A DNA stretch of 64,000 nucleotides from Neorhizobium huautlense (GTDB taxonomy: Bacteria; Pseudomonadota; Alphaproteobacteria; Rhizobiales; Rhizobiaceae), in contig NZ_JAUSRF010000002.1 of the NCBI RefSeq assembly GCF_030811685.1, forward strand, positions 248,001-312,000, read 5' to 3'. The translations under genes and the position numbers were made by a program. Below the pieces are notes generated by a model, which was not told the DNA's origin, ran no database searches, and saw only the letters and a program-made list of their open reading frames with translations. Numbering within the stretch: the first letter of the stretch is position 1; each line of letters opens with the position of its first letter. This document shows positions 1-8,013 of the stretch, piece after piece.

Positions 1-2
1 AA

Positions 3-269
3 CGGCTGACCGGCCCGGAGGCCGACAGGCTGGTGGCGCTTTTGAAGGATGCGCCAAAACCCATTCTCATCCATTGCCTGTCGGGCGCCGATCGTACCGG
101 GCTTGTGTCCGTGATTTACAGCAATCAGGTGGCCGGACTGCCGGAAGCGCAGTCGGAACGGCAGCTTTCCATCCTGTTCGGTCATGTCGGTATTCCGCTG
201 ATTTCGGCGGCTTACGCGATGGATGAAAGCTGGCATCAGCTGGAGCGGCATTACCGCATCGAAGGGTAG
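3..269 (+). CDS. Tyrosine/dual-specificity phosphatase family protein, C-terminal part
   Basis: The reading frame is open from the left window edge, so the N-terminus lies outside. The 88 residues seen contain the phosphate-binding loop HCLSGADRTG, which fits the HC-x5-R signature of cysteine-dependent protein tyrosine or dual-specificity phosphatases. The Cys (about residue 25 of the fragment) would be the nucleophile and the Arg (about residue 30) the phosphate ligand. A helical tail of about 55 residues follows, as usual in small bacterial enzymes of this fold. The general acid Asp would be upstream and cannot be checked. The substrate is unknown. Confidence 0.75.
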   Translation, partial: RLTGPEADRLVALLKDAPKPILIHCLSGADRTGLVSVIYSNQVAGLPEAQSERQLSILFGHVGIPLISAAYAMDESWHQLERHYRIEG

Positions 270-330
270 GCACATCCTTCAGTTTCGCCGAAGAATGTGC
301 CCTTGCCTTCAACGTAAGACGAACCGCGTT

Positions 331-636
331 TTACACGCCGAGGGCGAGAAATGAAAAATGGCGATCCGAGCGGCTGCCGCTGGCGTCACCGGTGATGGCG
401 GTGATGCCGTTTTCGCTGACCATCGGGAAAACGACGTTGTCGAGCGGGTTCTGGTTATCGCCTCCAAAAAGGACCTGTGAGCCCATGACAGTCGGCAATA
501 CCTTATAAGGCAGTCCGAACTGAATGCCATAAATACCGGTATCCACACGCTTTACTGTTACTTGTTCGCTGCTTGCAAGAACGTTGCCGTTGGGATCTAT
601 CGTGGCCCAGATAAACCGCAGTCCATCCATCTTCAT
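331..636 (-). CDS. Hypothetical protein, 101 aa
   Basis: I do not recognise this family. The start is chosen at ATG 636, which has a strong purine-rich ribosome binding site (AGGGGGAAG) ending just before it. The protein is not a membrane protein and has no signal peptide. It is rich in beta-forming and Gly/Asn/Asp residues (for example VDTGIYGIQFGLPYKVLP), like small beta-sandwich or tail-fibre-type domains. It stands alone: a 61-bp gap separates it from the phosphatase gene, and the regulator behind it ends 127 bp upstream. Codon use looks like the neighbours, so it is probably a real gene. Confidence 0.6.
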   Translation of the reverse strand: MKMDGLRFIWATIDPNGNVLASSEQVTVKRVDTGIYGIQFGLPYKVLPTVMGSQVLFGGDNQNPLDNVVFPMVSENGITAITGDASGSRSDRHFSFLALGV

Positions 637-762
637 CTTCCCCCTGTGAAAAAAATGTGATTCATGATCACGTCGGGAGATTGCGATACGTGCCGCAATA
701 AAGTCAACCAGTGGTTGCTTTCGGTGGTGTTTTTATTTCCTGCAAAAAGCAATGTCAGGTTG

Positions 763-1761
763 TCACGACGCGGTCTGTTCGCCGCTTTCCGTCAACCGCA
801 ACAACTCCATTGCCGCCGCTTCATCGGTGATCAGCGTATTGCAGCCCACGCGCCGGATGGTGGCGCGGATGGCGGTGGCGCGGTGGGCGCCGCCGGAGGA
901 GAGCACGACGTGTTTTGCCTTTTTCAGCGTGTCGAGATCGATCGACATCACGCGCTCGTTGAGCTTGTGATCGACCGAGTTTCCATCCGCATCGAGAAAA
1001 TTGAACATCGTGTCGCAGACGCAGCCGGCAGAGATCAGCCGGTCGAGCTCGGCCTTCGAAATAAACCCTTCCGACAGCGAGGTCGAATGTGGGCCGATAT
1101 CGCCGCAACTGACGACGGCGAGGTCGAGATTTTCGGCGAGATCATAGACGGCATCGAGGCCGCATTTTTCGATCAGTGCGCGTTTGGTGGCGACGCTGTC
1201 GACCAGAAGGGGCGCGAGGAACATGAAACATTCCGCCCCCAGCTGGCCGGCAAAACGCCAGGTGAAATCGATGGGATTGGTTTTCTGCACCGCGACGATG
1301 CCGCCGAGCAGCGACACCACCTTGCAGTTTTCCCGGCGCGGCGGGCGAAAGCTGGAAAGCGAGGCCGTCATGGTGCGGCCCCAGCCGACACCAATGGTCA
1401 TGTCGTTCTGGATGACCTCGGAGAGGAATTGACCCAGCGCGAGGCCGACGGCACTGGCGAGCGCCTCGGCGCTGTCATCCTTGGGGGCAGGCACGACAAC
1501 CGCTTCGTCCAGCCCGTAAGCGCGCTCCAGCCGGGTTGCGAGTTCCAGACAGCTATCGACGCCTTCGCTGATCCAGATCTGCACTTCCGAGCGTTTCATC
1601 GCCTCGTCCAGCATGCGGATGACGGTGGAGCGGCTGATGCCGAGGCGCTCGGCCACATCCTTCTGTGTGAGGCCCTGATTGTAATACAGCCAGGCGGCGC
1701 GCAGGCGCTGCGAGCTCGAATCCGAAACGGTGGTATGGGTGTCGCGTCTGAGTTTGGCCAA
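763..1761 (-). CDS. SorC-family sugar-responsive transcriptional regulator
   Basis: The 332-residue protein has an N-terminal helix-turn-helix (about residues 19-54, with GLTQKDVAERLGISRSTV) and then the long SorC/DeoR-type sugar-phosphate-binding domain (about 70-325, with the GVGWGRT segment). This is the usual length for SorC regulators, which bind phosphorylated sugars and control carbohydrate genes. The only workable start is TTG at 1761; an in-frame stop lies just upstream and GAGGA precedes the TTG at good spacing. The gene is divergent from transaldolase, so tal is a likely target. The effector is unknown. Confidence 0.85.
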   Translation of the reverse strand: MAKLRRDTHTTVSDSSSQRLRAAWLYYNQGLTQKDVAERLGISRSTVIRMLDEAMKRSEVQIWISEGVDSCLELATRLERAYGLDEAVVVPAPKDDSAEALASAVGLALGQFLSEVIQNDMTIGVGWGRTMTASLSSFRPPRRENCKVVSLLGGIVAVQKTNPIDFTWRFAGQLGAECFMFLAPLLVDSVATKRALIEKCGLDAVYDLAENLDLAVVSCGDIGPHSTSLSEGFISKAELDRLISAGCVCDTMFNFLDADGNSVDHKLNERVMSIDLDTLKKAKHVVLSSGGAHRATAIRATIRRVGCNTLITDEAAAMELLRLTESGEQTAS

Positions 1762-1829
1762 GGCATCCTCGCTTTTGCCCGCAGGCGCACTATCTCGTGT
1801 CTATGCCATGATATCGTCATGGATGGAAC

Positions 1830-1865
1830 ATATGTCAAATCAAGAAGACAAATGTCTTGACTTCT
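1830..1865. promoter_or_regulatory. Candidate operator in the SorC-regulator/tal divergent promoter
   Basis: The 192-bp divergent region holds an exact inverted repeat AAGACA-AA-TGTCTT at 1845-1858, flanked by TGTCAAAT (1833-1840) and TTGAC (1857-1861) half-site-like sequences. It lies between the two start codons where a regulator would control both genes. Binding by the SorC protein is inferred from position only. Confidence 0.4.
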
Positions 1866-1953
1866 CACCCCGCCCCGGATCTTATCCATTTAACTGTCCA
1901 GGGATCGGAAACGCCCGTGGGGCGTTGGGTTTTCAAAAGCGAGGATTTTCCGG

Positions 1954-2919
1954 ATGACATCGAAACTAGAGCAGCTGCGCGCCATGACCACCGTTGTCGC
2001 CGATACCGGTGACATTGAAGCCGTTGCACGCCTGAAGCCGGTGGATTGCACCACCAACCCGTCCATCGTCCTGAAGGCGATCAACACTTCCATCTTCGCC
2101 GACAAGGTGAAGGAAGCCGTTGCCTGGGGCCGCAGCCAGGGTGGCAATGAAGACGCCGTCGCCGCAGCCGTAGCCGACCGTCTGGCTATTGACGTGGGTG
2201 CCGCACTCGCCGCCATCGTTCCGGGCCGCGTTTCGACCGAAGTCGATGCCGACCTGTCCTTCGATACCGAAGCCTCGATCAAGAAGGCCCACGAGATCAT
2301 CGCCGCCTACAAGGCACGCGGCATCGAGCGTGAGCGCATTCTCATCAAGCTGGCCTCCACCTGGGAAGGCATTCGCGCTGCCGAAAAGCTGCAGGCCGAA
2401 GGTATCGATTGCAACCTGACGCTTCTCTTCTCCCACGCCCAGGCCGTTGCCTGTGCCGATGCCAAGGCATTTTTGATCTCGCCCTTCGTCGGCCGTATCC
2501 TTGACTGGTACAAGAAGTCGACCGGTCAGGACTACACCTCGGAAACCGATCCGGGCGTTGTTTCGGTGCGTTCGATCTACAATTACTACAAGGCCAATGG
2601 CATCAACACGATCGTCATGGGCGCCTCGTTCCGCAATGTCGGCGAAATCGAAGCGCTGGCCGGTTGCGACCGCCTGACGATTGCGCCGAACCTGCTCGAC
2701 GAGCTGGACAAGGCCGAAGGCACGCTGGAGCGCAAGCTGTCGCCTGAAAAGTTCGAGGCCGTTGCCCCGATCAAGATGGACGAAAAGACCTTCCGCTGGA
2801 TGCTGAACGAAGACCAGATGGCGACCGAAAAGCTCTCGGACGGTATCCGCCTGTTCGCCAAGGATCTGGTGGCTCTGCGCGATCTGGTGAAGAAGGAACT
2901 GCAGCTGGCTGCTGCGTAA
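1954..2919 (+). CDS. tal: Transaldolase, TalB type
   Basis: Transaldolase moves a dihydroxyacetone unit between sedoheptulose-7-phosphate and glyceraldehyde-3-phosphate in the non-oxidative pentose phosphate pathway, in the cytoplasm. The 321-residue length, the N-terminal [11 protein letters not shown] segment and the catalytic segment [11 protein letters not shown] fit the TalA/TalB subfamily. The Schiff-base lysine falls at residue 132, the same number as in E. coli TalB. An AGGA site lies before ATG 1954. It is divergent from a SorC regulator. Together with xylA and xylB in this window it would take up the xylulose-5-phosphate made from xylose. Confidence 0.96.
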   Translation: MTSKLEQLRAMTTVVADTGDIEAVARLKPVDCTTNPSIVLKAINTSIFADKVKEAVAWGRSQGGNEDAVAAAVADRLAIDVGAALAAIVPGRVSTEVDADLSFDTEASIKKAHEIIAAYKARGIERERILIKLASTWEGIRAAEKLQAEGIDCNLTLLFSHAQAVACADAKAFLISPFVGRILDWYKKSTGQDYTSETDPGVVSVRSIYNYYKANGINTIVMGASFRNVGEIEALAGCDRLTIAPNLLDELDKAEGTLERKLSPEKFEAVAPIKMDEKTFRWMLNEDQMATEKLSDGIRLFAKDLVALRDLVKKELQLAAA

Positions 2920-2930
2920 GGTCCAACGGT

Positions 2931-3016
2931 CGTCATGCTCGGGCCTGTCCCGAGCATCTGCAACGCAGCGGGTTTGGCGGCGTGGTTGGATCCTAGGGAC
3001 AAGCCCTAGGATGACG
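2931..3016. repeat. Rhizobial intergenic mosaic-type repeat, copy 1
   Basis: An 86-bp element ends in CGTCAT and ATGACG and contains two internal hairpins (GCTCGGGCCTGTCCCGAGC and CCTAGGGACAAGCCCTAGG). The same layout with related sequence occurs at 7828-7913 and 9591-9713, so it belongs to a dispersed family resembling the RIME elements of rhizobia. It lies just behind tal. Confidence 0.7.
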
Positions 3017-3038
3017 GTTTAGCGGATGCGATATGAAC

Positions 3039-3063
3039 AAAGGCCCGCCAATGGCGGGCCTTT
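3039..3063. terminator. Bidirectional terminator between tal and sitD
   Basis: AAAGGCCCGCC and GGCGGGCCTTT form a perfect 11-bp stem with a short loop, with T-rich ends on both strands. It sits between two convergent genes and can serve both. Confidence 0.85.
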
Positions 3064-3069
3064 CTGCGT

Positions 3070-3909
3070 TCAACTGGCTGACACTCTTTTCGCTGTCACT
3101 ACCGTCTTCACGAAGGCCAGAATGAACACGACCGTCATCGACAACACGATGGTCGGGGCAGGGGCGCTGTCGAGGAAAAAGGCGAGATAGATGCCGAAAA
3201 GCGAGCAGCCGAGCGCGACCGCGACCGCCGTGATCATCATCGTCGTGAACCGGCGCGTGAGCAGGAAGGCGATGGCGCCGGGGGCGACAAGAAGGGCGAC
3301 CGAGAGGATGATGCCGATCGCTTTTAGCGCGCCGACAACCGTCAGAGACAGCACGGCAAGCAGGCCGTAATGCAGGATGCGCGTCGACAGGCCGATGGCT
3401 TTTGCATGCTGTTCGTCGAAAGCGTGGACGAGCAGGTCCTTGCGGAAGATGAGAAGGAAGATCGTTGAGGCAATCGCGATCAGCGTCGTTTCGATGAGGT
3501 CGGACGGCAGAATGCCCAGCATGTCGCCGAACAGGATGTGGTCGAGATGCACATCGGCCTGCACGTTGACGTATAGCACCAGGCCCAGGCCGAACATGCC
3601 GGAAAACACGATGCCGAGCACGGTGTCTTCCTTGATGCGGCTGTTTTCCTTGAGGAAACCGGTCGCAAGCGCGCAGACCATGCCAGCCACGAAAGCGCCG
3701 ATGGAAAGCGGGATCGCGAGAATATAGGCGATCACCACGCCCGGCAGGACGGCGTGGCTGACGGCATCGCCCATCAGCGACCAACCCTTCAGCACCAGAA
3801 AGCATGAGAGGATGGCCATCGGCAGCGCGATCATCAGCGTCACGGCAAAGGCGGTGCGCATGAAATCGATCTGGAAGGGGAAAAGCAGGAGGTCGATCGT
3901 ATCGCTCAT
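3070..3909 (-). CDS. sitD: Manganese/iron ABC transporter permease (SitD-like)
   Basis: The 279-residue polytopic protein is of the ABC-3 metal permease family. It has about eight hydrophobic segments and the family motif GWSLMGDAVSHAVLPGV near residue 45. It would form the membrane channel with the second permease encoded just upstream. Its start overlaps the end of sitC by 4 bp, so translation is probably coupled. It is last in the order sitA-sitB-sitC-sitD and runs into the bidirectional terminator shared with tal. Mn(II) is the likely substrate by analogy with rhizobial SitABCD. Iron or zinc cannot be excluded from sequence. Confidence 0.9.
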   Translation of the reverse strand: MSDTIDLLLFPFQIDFMRTAFAVTLMIALPMAILSCFLVLKGWSLMGDAVSHAVLPGVVIAYILAIPLSIGAFVAGMVCALATGFLKENSRIKEDTVLGIVFSGMFGLGLVLYVNVQADVHLDHILFGDMLGILPSDLIETTLIAIASTIFLLIFRKDLLVHAFDEQHAKAIGLSTRILHYGLLAVLSLTVVGALKAIGIILSVALLVAPGAIAFLLTRRFTTMMITAVAVALGCSLFGIYLAFFLDSAPAPTIVLSMTVVFILAFVKTVVTAKRVSAS

Positions 3910-4766
3910 TGTGCTGCCTCCAGAGATGCTTTCAGGCGGCGGCGCGAGGCGAGCATGCCGTGTTTGGGGGCGAACACGAAGGCGATCAGGAATATCACCG
4001 TCTGGGCGACGACGATGATGCCGCCGGTGGCGCCATCGAGGAAATAGGAGAGGTAAGCGCCGAGAAAACTGGTGCCGGCACCGATGGCGAGCGCCATCAG
4101 GATGACGCGCTGAAAGCGGTCGGTGAGCAGATAGGCCGTGGCGCCGGGTGTCACCACCATGGCGACGACAAGGAAGGCACCGACCGTCTGCATGGCGGCG
4201 ACGGTGGAGGCGGCGAGCAACGCGAAAAACATCACCTTCAGCGCATCGGGTCTGAGGCCGATGGTGCGGGCGTGGTTTTCATCGAAAAAGGCGACCATCA
4301 GGTCTTTCCACTTCAGCGCCAGCACGATGAGGCTGACGGTGCCGATGATGATCAGCTGCAGTGTATCGCCGGGGGAGATGGCGAGAACATTGCCCATGAC
4401 GATGGTCTGGATATCGACCGACGTGGGCGACAGCGAAACCATGAACAGGCCGAGGCCAAAGAAGGAGGTAAAGATCAGGCCGATGATCGCATCTTCCTTG
4501 AGCCGTGTGCGCTGGTTGAGGAAAAGCATGGCGAGAGCGGCGAGCCCGCCTGAGAGAAATGCGCCGATGGAAAAGGGAAGGCCGAGCATGAAGGCGCCGG
4601 CAACGCCGGGGACGATGGAGTGGGAGAGGGCATCGCCGATCAGCGACCAGCCCTTCAGCATCAGATAGGCGGACAGGAAACCGCAGACACCGCCGACAAG
4701 GGCCGAAACCCAGATGGCGTTGAGCATGTAGCCGTAGGTGAAGGGTTCAAGAAGCGTCTGGAGCAT
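3906..4766 (-). CDS. sitC: Manganese/iron ABC transporter permease (SitC-like)
   Basis: This is the second ABC-3 family permease of the operon, 286 residues with start ATG 4766. That start has GGAGG seven bases upstream and overlaps the end of sitB by 20 bp. A longer frame reaching 4811 lacks such a site. The motif [20 protein letters not shown] matches the sister subunit and shows the two arose by duplication. About eight transmembrane segments are visible. It would pair with SitD to form the inner-membrane pore. Confidence 0.9.
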   Translation of the reverse strand: MLQTLLEPFTYGYMLNAIWVSALVGGVCGFLSAYLMLKGWSLIGDALSHSIVPGVAGAFMLGLPFSIGAFLSGGLAALAMLFLNQRTRLKEDAIIGLIFTSFFGLGLFMVSLSPTSVDIQTIVMGNVLAISPGDTLQLIIIGTVSLIVLALKWKDLMVAFFDENHARTIGLRPDALKVMFFALLAASTVAAMQTVGAFLVVAMVVTPGATAYLLTDRFQRVILMALAIGAGTSFLGAYLSYFLDGATGGIIVVAQTVIFLIAFVFAPKHGMLASRRRLKASLEAAQ

Positions 4767-5640
4767 TTTTGGCCTCCGTCTGCTTTTCCTTGCCGTTGCC
4801 ATAGGTGACAAAGGGGCGCTCGTCGTCGGTAAACACCTTTACGTGGCGCGGGTCTTCATCGTCATGCAGGTCGCGGCCGCCGAGAATGAAGTGGCGCAAA
4901 ACGCCGCCAAAGGCTTTTTCCAGATTGGCTTCGTTGAACGTGTCCTCGGTTCGGCCATAGGCGAGGACCGTGCCCTTGACGAAAACCGTGCGGTCGCAGA
5001 AATCCGGGACGCTGCCGAGATTGTGGGTGGAGACCAGCATGACGCGGCCTTCGTCGCGCAGCGCTTTCAAAAGCGCGATGATCTGCTCCTCGGTTGTCAC
5101 GTCGACGCCGGTAAAGGGTTCGTCGAGCAGGATGACCTGCCCCTCCTGCGCCAGAGCACGGGCAAGAAACACACGTTTGCGCTGACCGCCGGAAAGCTCG
5201 CCGATCTGGCGTTTTCTGTATTCCTCCATGTTCACCCGCTTCAGGGCCTGGGTGACCATCTCGTGGTCACGGCGTGAAGGAATGCGGAGAAAATTCATGT
5301 GGCCGTAGCGACCCATCATCACCACGTCCTCGACAAGGACGGGGAAATCCCAATCGACTTCTTCCGATTGTGGAACATAGGCGACGAGGTTCTTTTTCAA
5401 CGCCTCGCGGGCGGTCATTCCGAGGATCTCGACCGAACCTTCGTTGACCGAGACAAAGCCCATGATGGCCTTGAAAAGCGTGGATTTGCCGGCGCCATTG
5501 ACGCCGACGAGTGCGGTGATCGTGCCCTTGGGCACTTCGAAACTGGCATGTTTCAGCGCGGTGTGGCCATTGCGATAGGCGACGCTGACATTATCGAGGC
5601 GGATGCCGGTAGCCGTTGGTTTGGTCTTGCCCATCATCAT
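4747..5640 (-). CDS. sitB: Manganese/iron ABC transporter ATP-binding protein (SitB-like)
   Basis: The 297-residue ATPase has Walker [10 protein letters not shown] (about residues 47-55), signature LSGGQRKR (about 149-156) and Walker [13 protein letters not shown] (about 169-180). The C-terminal 50 residues are charged and extend past the ATPase core ([15 protein letters not shown]). This tail is acidic and His-containing and could be an extra regulatory segment. The start at 5640 is one of three consecutive Met codons; the first overlaps the sitA stop by 4 bp, so coupling to sitA is likely. It powers metal import through SitCD. Confidence 0.92.
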   Translation of the reverse strand: MMMGKTKPTATGIRLDNVSVAYRNGHTALKHASFEVPKGTITALVGVNGAGKSTLFKAIMGFVSVNEGSVEILGMTAREALKKNLVAYVPQSEEVDWDFPVLVEDVVMMGRYGHMNFLRIPSRRDHEMVTQALKRVNMEEYRKRQIGELSGGQRKRVFLARALAQEGQVILLDEPFTGVDVTTEEQIIALLKALRDEGRVMLVSTHNLGSVPDFCDRTVFVKGTVLAYGRTEDTFNEANLEKAFGGVLRHFILGGRDLHDDEDPRHVKVFTDDERPFVTYGNGKEKQTEAKNAPDAS

Positions 5641-6524
5641 TGTGCAAGACCCTTGGCAATTGTTTCGGTGGTCACCCGCAGGAGGTCGAGATAGGTCGGG
5701 ACCGGGCCGTCGGATTCCGACAGCGAGTCCACATAAATGACGCCGCCATAGGATGCGCCGGTTTCCGAGGCCACCTGTTTGGCCGGCTTGTCGGACACGG
5801 TGCTCTCGGAGAAGATCACCTTGACGTTATGCTCCCGCATGGCGTCGATTACGGAGCGCACCTGCTGCGGCGTGCCCTGGCTGTCGGCATTGACCGGCCA
5901 GAGATAAAGCTCCTTCAGACCGAAATCGCGGGCGAGATAGGAAAACGCGCCTTCGCTCGTGACCAGCCAGCGGTGGTCTTCCGGCAGCTTTGCCAGCGCA
6001 TCGCGGATCGGCTGAGTCTGGGCGCGGATCTTGTCCGTATAGGCCTTTGCATTGGCGGCATAGGTTTCGGCATTGGTCGGGTCGATCTCGGTCAGGCCCT
6101 TGCGGATGTTTTCAACGTAGATGACGGCATTTTCCGGCGACATCCAGGCATGCGGGTTGGGCTTGCCCTCGTAAGAGCCACCGGCAATAGGCATCGGGGT
6201 GATGCCATCCGAAACGGTGACATTCTTCACGTCGCCAAGATTCTGCAGGAACCGTTCGAACCAGAGTTCAAGATTGAGGCCGTTGCGCAGCACCAGATCG
6301 GCATCGCGTGCGCGCAGGAGATCGCGCGGCGTCGGCTGGTAATTGTGGATTTCGGCACCCGGCTTGGTGATGCTTTCGACCGTTGCGGCATCACCGGCAA
6401 CGTTCTTCGCCATATCGGCAATGATGGTGAAAGTGGTGACGACTTTTGGCTTTTCCTGCGCGATCGCGGTGAAGGGCAGGGCGAGAAGGCCAAAACCAAG
6501 GCATGCAATTCTCAAAAGGGACAT
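5637..6524 (-). CDS. sitA: Manganese/iron-binding periplasmic protein (SitA-like)
   Basis: The 295-residue protein has an N-terminal signal peptide ending near ALPFTAIAQ (about residue 23), followed by the cluster A-I substrate-binding fold ([17 protein letters not shown], then [23 protein letters not shown] cut here only to the family hallmark). The His residues at HNYQPTP and NPHAWMSP, with later Glu/Asp, are typical metal ligands. It lacks the His-rich loop found in many ZnuA zinc proteins, which favours Mn/Fe. It is first in a four-gene operon, directly behind two palindromes that could bind a Fur-family repressor. Confidence 0.9.
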   Translation of the reverse strand: MSLLRIACLGFGLLALPFTAIAQEKPKVVTTFTIIADMAKNVAGDAATVESITKPGAEIHNYQPTPRDLLRARDADLVLRNGLNLELWFERFLQNLGDVKNVTVSDGITPMPIAGGSYEGKPNPHAWMSPENAVIYVENIRKGLTEIDPTNAETYAANAKAYTDKIRAQTQPIRDALAKLPEDHRWLVTSEGAFSYLARDFGLKELYLWPVNADSQGTPQQVRSVIDAMREHNVKVIFSESTVSDKPAKQVASETGASYGGVIYVDSLSESDGPVPTYLDLLRVTTETIAKGLAQ

Positions 6525-6867
6525 GGAAACCGTTTCTGCTGTTGCAAGTCATTTGCAAGTAAGACTAGCGCAGATTTTGATCCTGTCAATGCTATTGCGA
6601 ATTATTCGCAATAAGCAGCCATCCGAATGGTGGCTTCGGGTTTGCCGCCTGTTCCACGGGGGTGTGAGCGGAACGGGTACGGGGCAGGGTGGTGCCAAAA
6701 AAGCGGCTGTCTGCGCCATTCCGGCACGGATACAACCAATATTGGCAGCATTTTCGCGTGGAAAACATTAGCGAATTAAAGTTTCCTCAATAGGAATAGG
6801 TGAGTATCGGCTCTGTATTCCAGATGTGTAGTGAGTAGTTGGGGTAGACCATGCCGGGGCTTGGTAC
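6525..6867. promoter_or_regulatory. Divergent regulatory region of sitA and the His-rich gene, with Fur/Mur-like palindromes
   Basis: This 343-bp gap contains a perfect inverted repeat ATTGCGAATTATTCGCAAT (6594-6612; 8-bp arms around TTA). Nearer sitA is a pair of TTGCAA half-sites (6542-6547 and 6553-6558) spaced by five bases. In rhizobia, sitABCD is repressed by Mur, a Fur homologue that senses manganese. The AT-rich TTGCAA/TTGCGAAT style matches boxes of that family, but I assign the protein by inference. The rest of the gap (6613-6867) shows no ORF or terminator. Confidence 0.5.
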
Positions 6868-7818
6868 GTGAAAGGCATCAAGATCCGGCTCTCGCGCAAG
6901 CTTGCCCTGATCCTGGGTGGCATCGTCGTGCTCGGCGGTGGCAGCGGTGCGGCAGCGCTTTACGCCAGCCATGCCGGTTATCTCGGCTCCTCTTCCGCCA
7001 ATATCAATGGCCTCACCTGTTCCACCGTGCAGACGGTGAAGATCAAGCGCGATGATCAATACTGGGTGCGCAAATATGTTGTTGCCGATACCGGTGACGG
7101 TCCGGCGCGCATTCGCACCGCCGTGCGGGTGGCCAAGGCTGTGCAGAAGTCGGAAAAGGCCGATCTCGTGCAGGTTGCCATTCTCGACAAGTCCGGCCCG
7201 ACCGACCGCGCCGCCATGCGCGGCCGCGCCATTGGCGCGCAGGTCATCTACACACCCGATCCTTCAAAAGTGCCCGATGGTGTGATGAACCATCCGCTCG
7301 CCGCTTTCTATCTCGATGGCACGGCCGATGCGACAGGCCAATATTACGGCATGCGCGTCGATCTGCCCTACGAGGATATCGACGGCATGGCAGCCAGCCT
7401 GACGGATTTTGCCGATTGCATCGAGCCGGTGGTTGCCGGTGCCGAGGGCGGGCATGGCGGTTCCGCGAAAGCCAAGGGCGGCGAAAGTGGCCATGGTGGC
7501 GGTGAGGCTTCCGGTCATGGCGGTGGTCATGGCGAAACACCGGCCGCCGAAAGCCACGATGCCGCGCCGGCCGAAGGGCATGATGCGCCTGCTGCCGAAG
7601 GACACGGGCCGCCAGATGGCGGCGAAGTGGTTGCCTCGACACCGCAGGAAAAGGGTTTTATTGCCTCCATCACCGGCATGTTTTTTGGTGACAAGAAAGA
7701 CGAAGCGCCGGTTATCGATGAAAACACGACGGCGGCGGCCGGTGAGCATGCGGCGGACAATGCCGGTCATGAGGCCAAGGCAGCTGAGCCAAAAGTGACC
7801 GAACCGGCGGGGCATTGA
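6868..7818 (+). CDS. Hypothetical membrane-anchored protein with His/Gly/Ala-rich C-terminus
   Basis: The 316-residue protein starts at GTG 6868; an ATG at 6851 runs into a stop after six codons. A Lys/Arg-rich start and one hydrophobic segment (about residues 12-33, LALILGGIVVLGGGSGAAALYA) suggest an N-in anchor or uncleaved signal. Residues about 45-190 look like a folded periplasmic domain with two Cys (CSTVQ and DCIEP) that could form a disulfide. Residues about 195-316 are low complexity, with many GHGG and AAEGH/APAEGH units, and could bind metal ions. It is divergent from the sit operon. I do not recognise the folded part. Confidence 0.65.
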   Translation: MKGIKIRLSRKLALILGGIVVLGGGSGAAALYASHAGYLGSSSANINGLTCSTVQTVKIKRDDQYWVRKYVVADTGDGPARIRTAVRVAKAVQKSEKADLVQVAILDKSGPTDRAAMRGRAIGAQVIYTPDPSKVPDGVMNHPLAAFYLDGTADATGQYYGMRVDLPYEDIDGMAASLTDFADCIEPVVAGAEGGHGGSAKAKGGESGHGGGEASGHGGGHGETPAAESHDAAPAEGHDAPAAEGHGPPDGGEVVASTPQEKGFIASITGMFFGDKKDEAPVIDENTTAAAGEHAADNAGHEAKAAEPKVTEPAGH

Positions 7819-7827
7819 GGCCTCCTC

Positions 7828-7913
7828 CGTCATCCTCGGGCTTGACCCGAGGATCTGCAATTGCCTGATATTGTTGATGTGATTAGATCCTCGGGACAAG
7901 CCCGAGGATGACG
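7828..7913. repeat. Rhizobial intergenic mosaic-type repeat, copy 2
   Basis: The element starts CGTCATCCTCGGG and ends CCCGAGGATGACG, with inner hairpins CCTCGGGCTTGACCCGAGG and CCTCGGGACAAGCCCGAGG. It has the same length (86 bp) as copy 1. It lies between two converging genes. Confidence 0.75.
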
Positions 7914-7923
7914 AAATGTCATG

Positions 7924-7966
7924 AAACGAAAATGGCGCCGCTTCGTCAGCGACGCCGTTTTCGTTT
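7924..7966 (-). terminator. Terminator behind lysS
   Basis: AAACGAAAATGGCG (7924-7937) pairs with CGCCGTTTTCGTTT (7953-7966), with one G-T pair. A T-rich arm follows the GC core on the minus strand. It lies 48 bp past the lysS stop codon. Confidence 0.7.
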
Positions 7967-8013
7967 GCTGGGCCGAGACGCGCACCCCGCGGATGCGCGT
8001 TCCCAAAATGACC

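Noticed and set aside
664..1860. A 398-codon plus-strand frame over the SorC regulator.
   Set aside because: It is antisense to a protein with a clear HTH and SorC domain; no family likeness.
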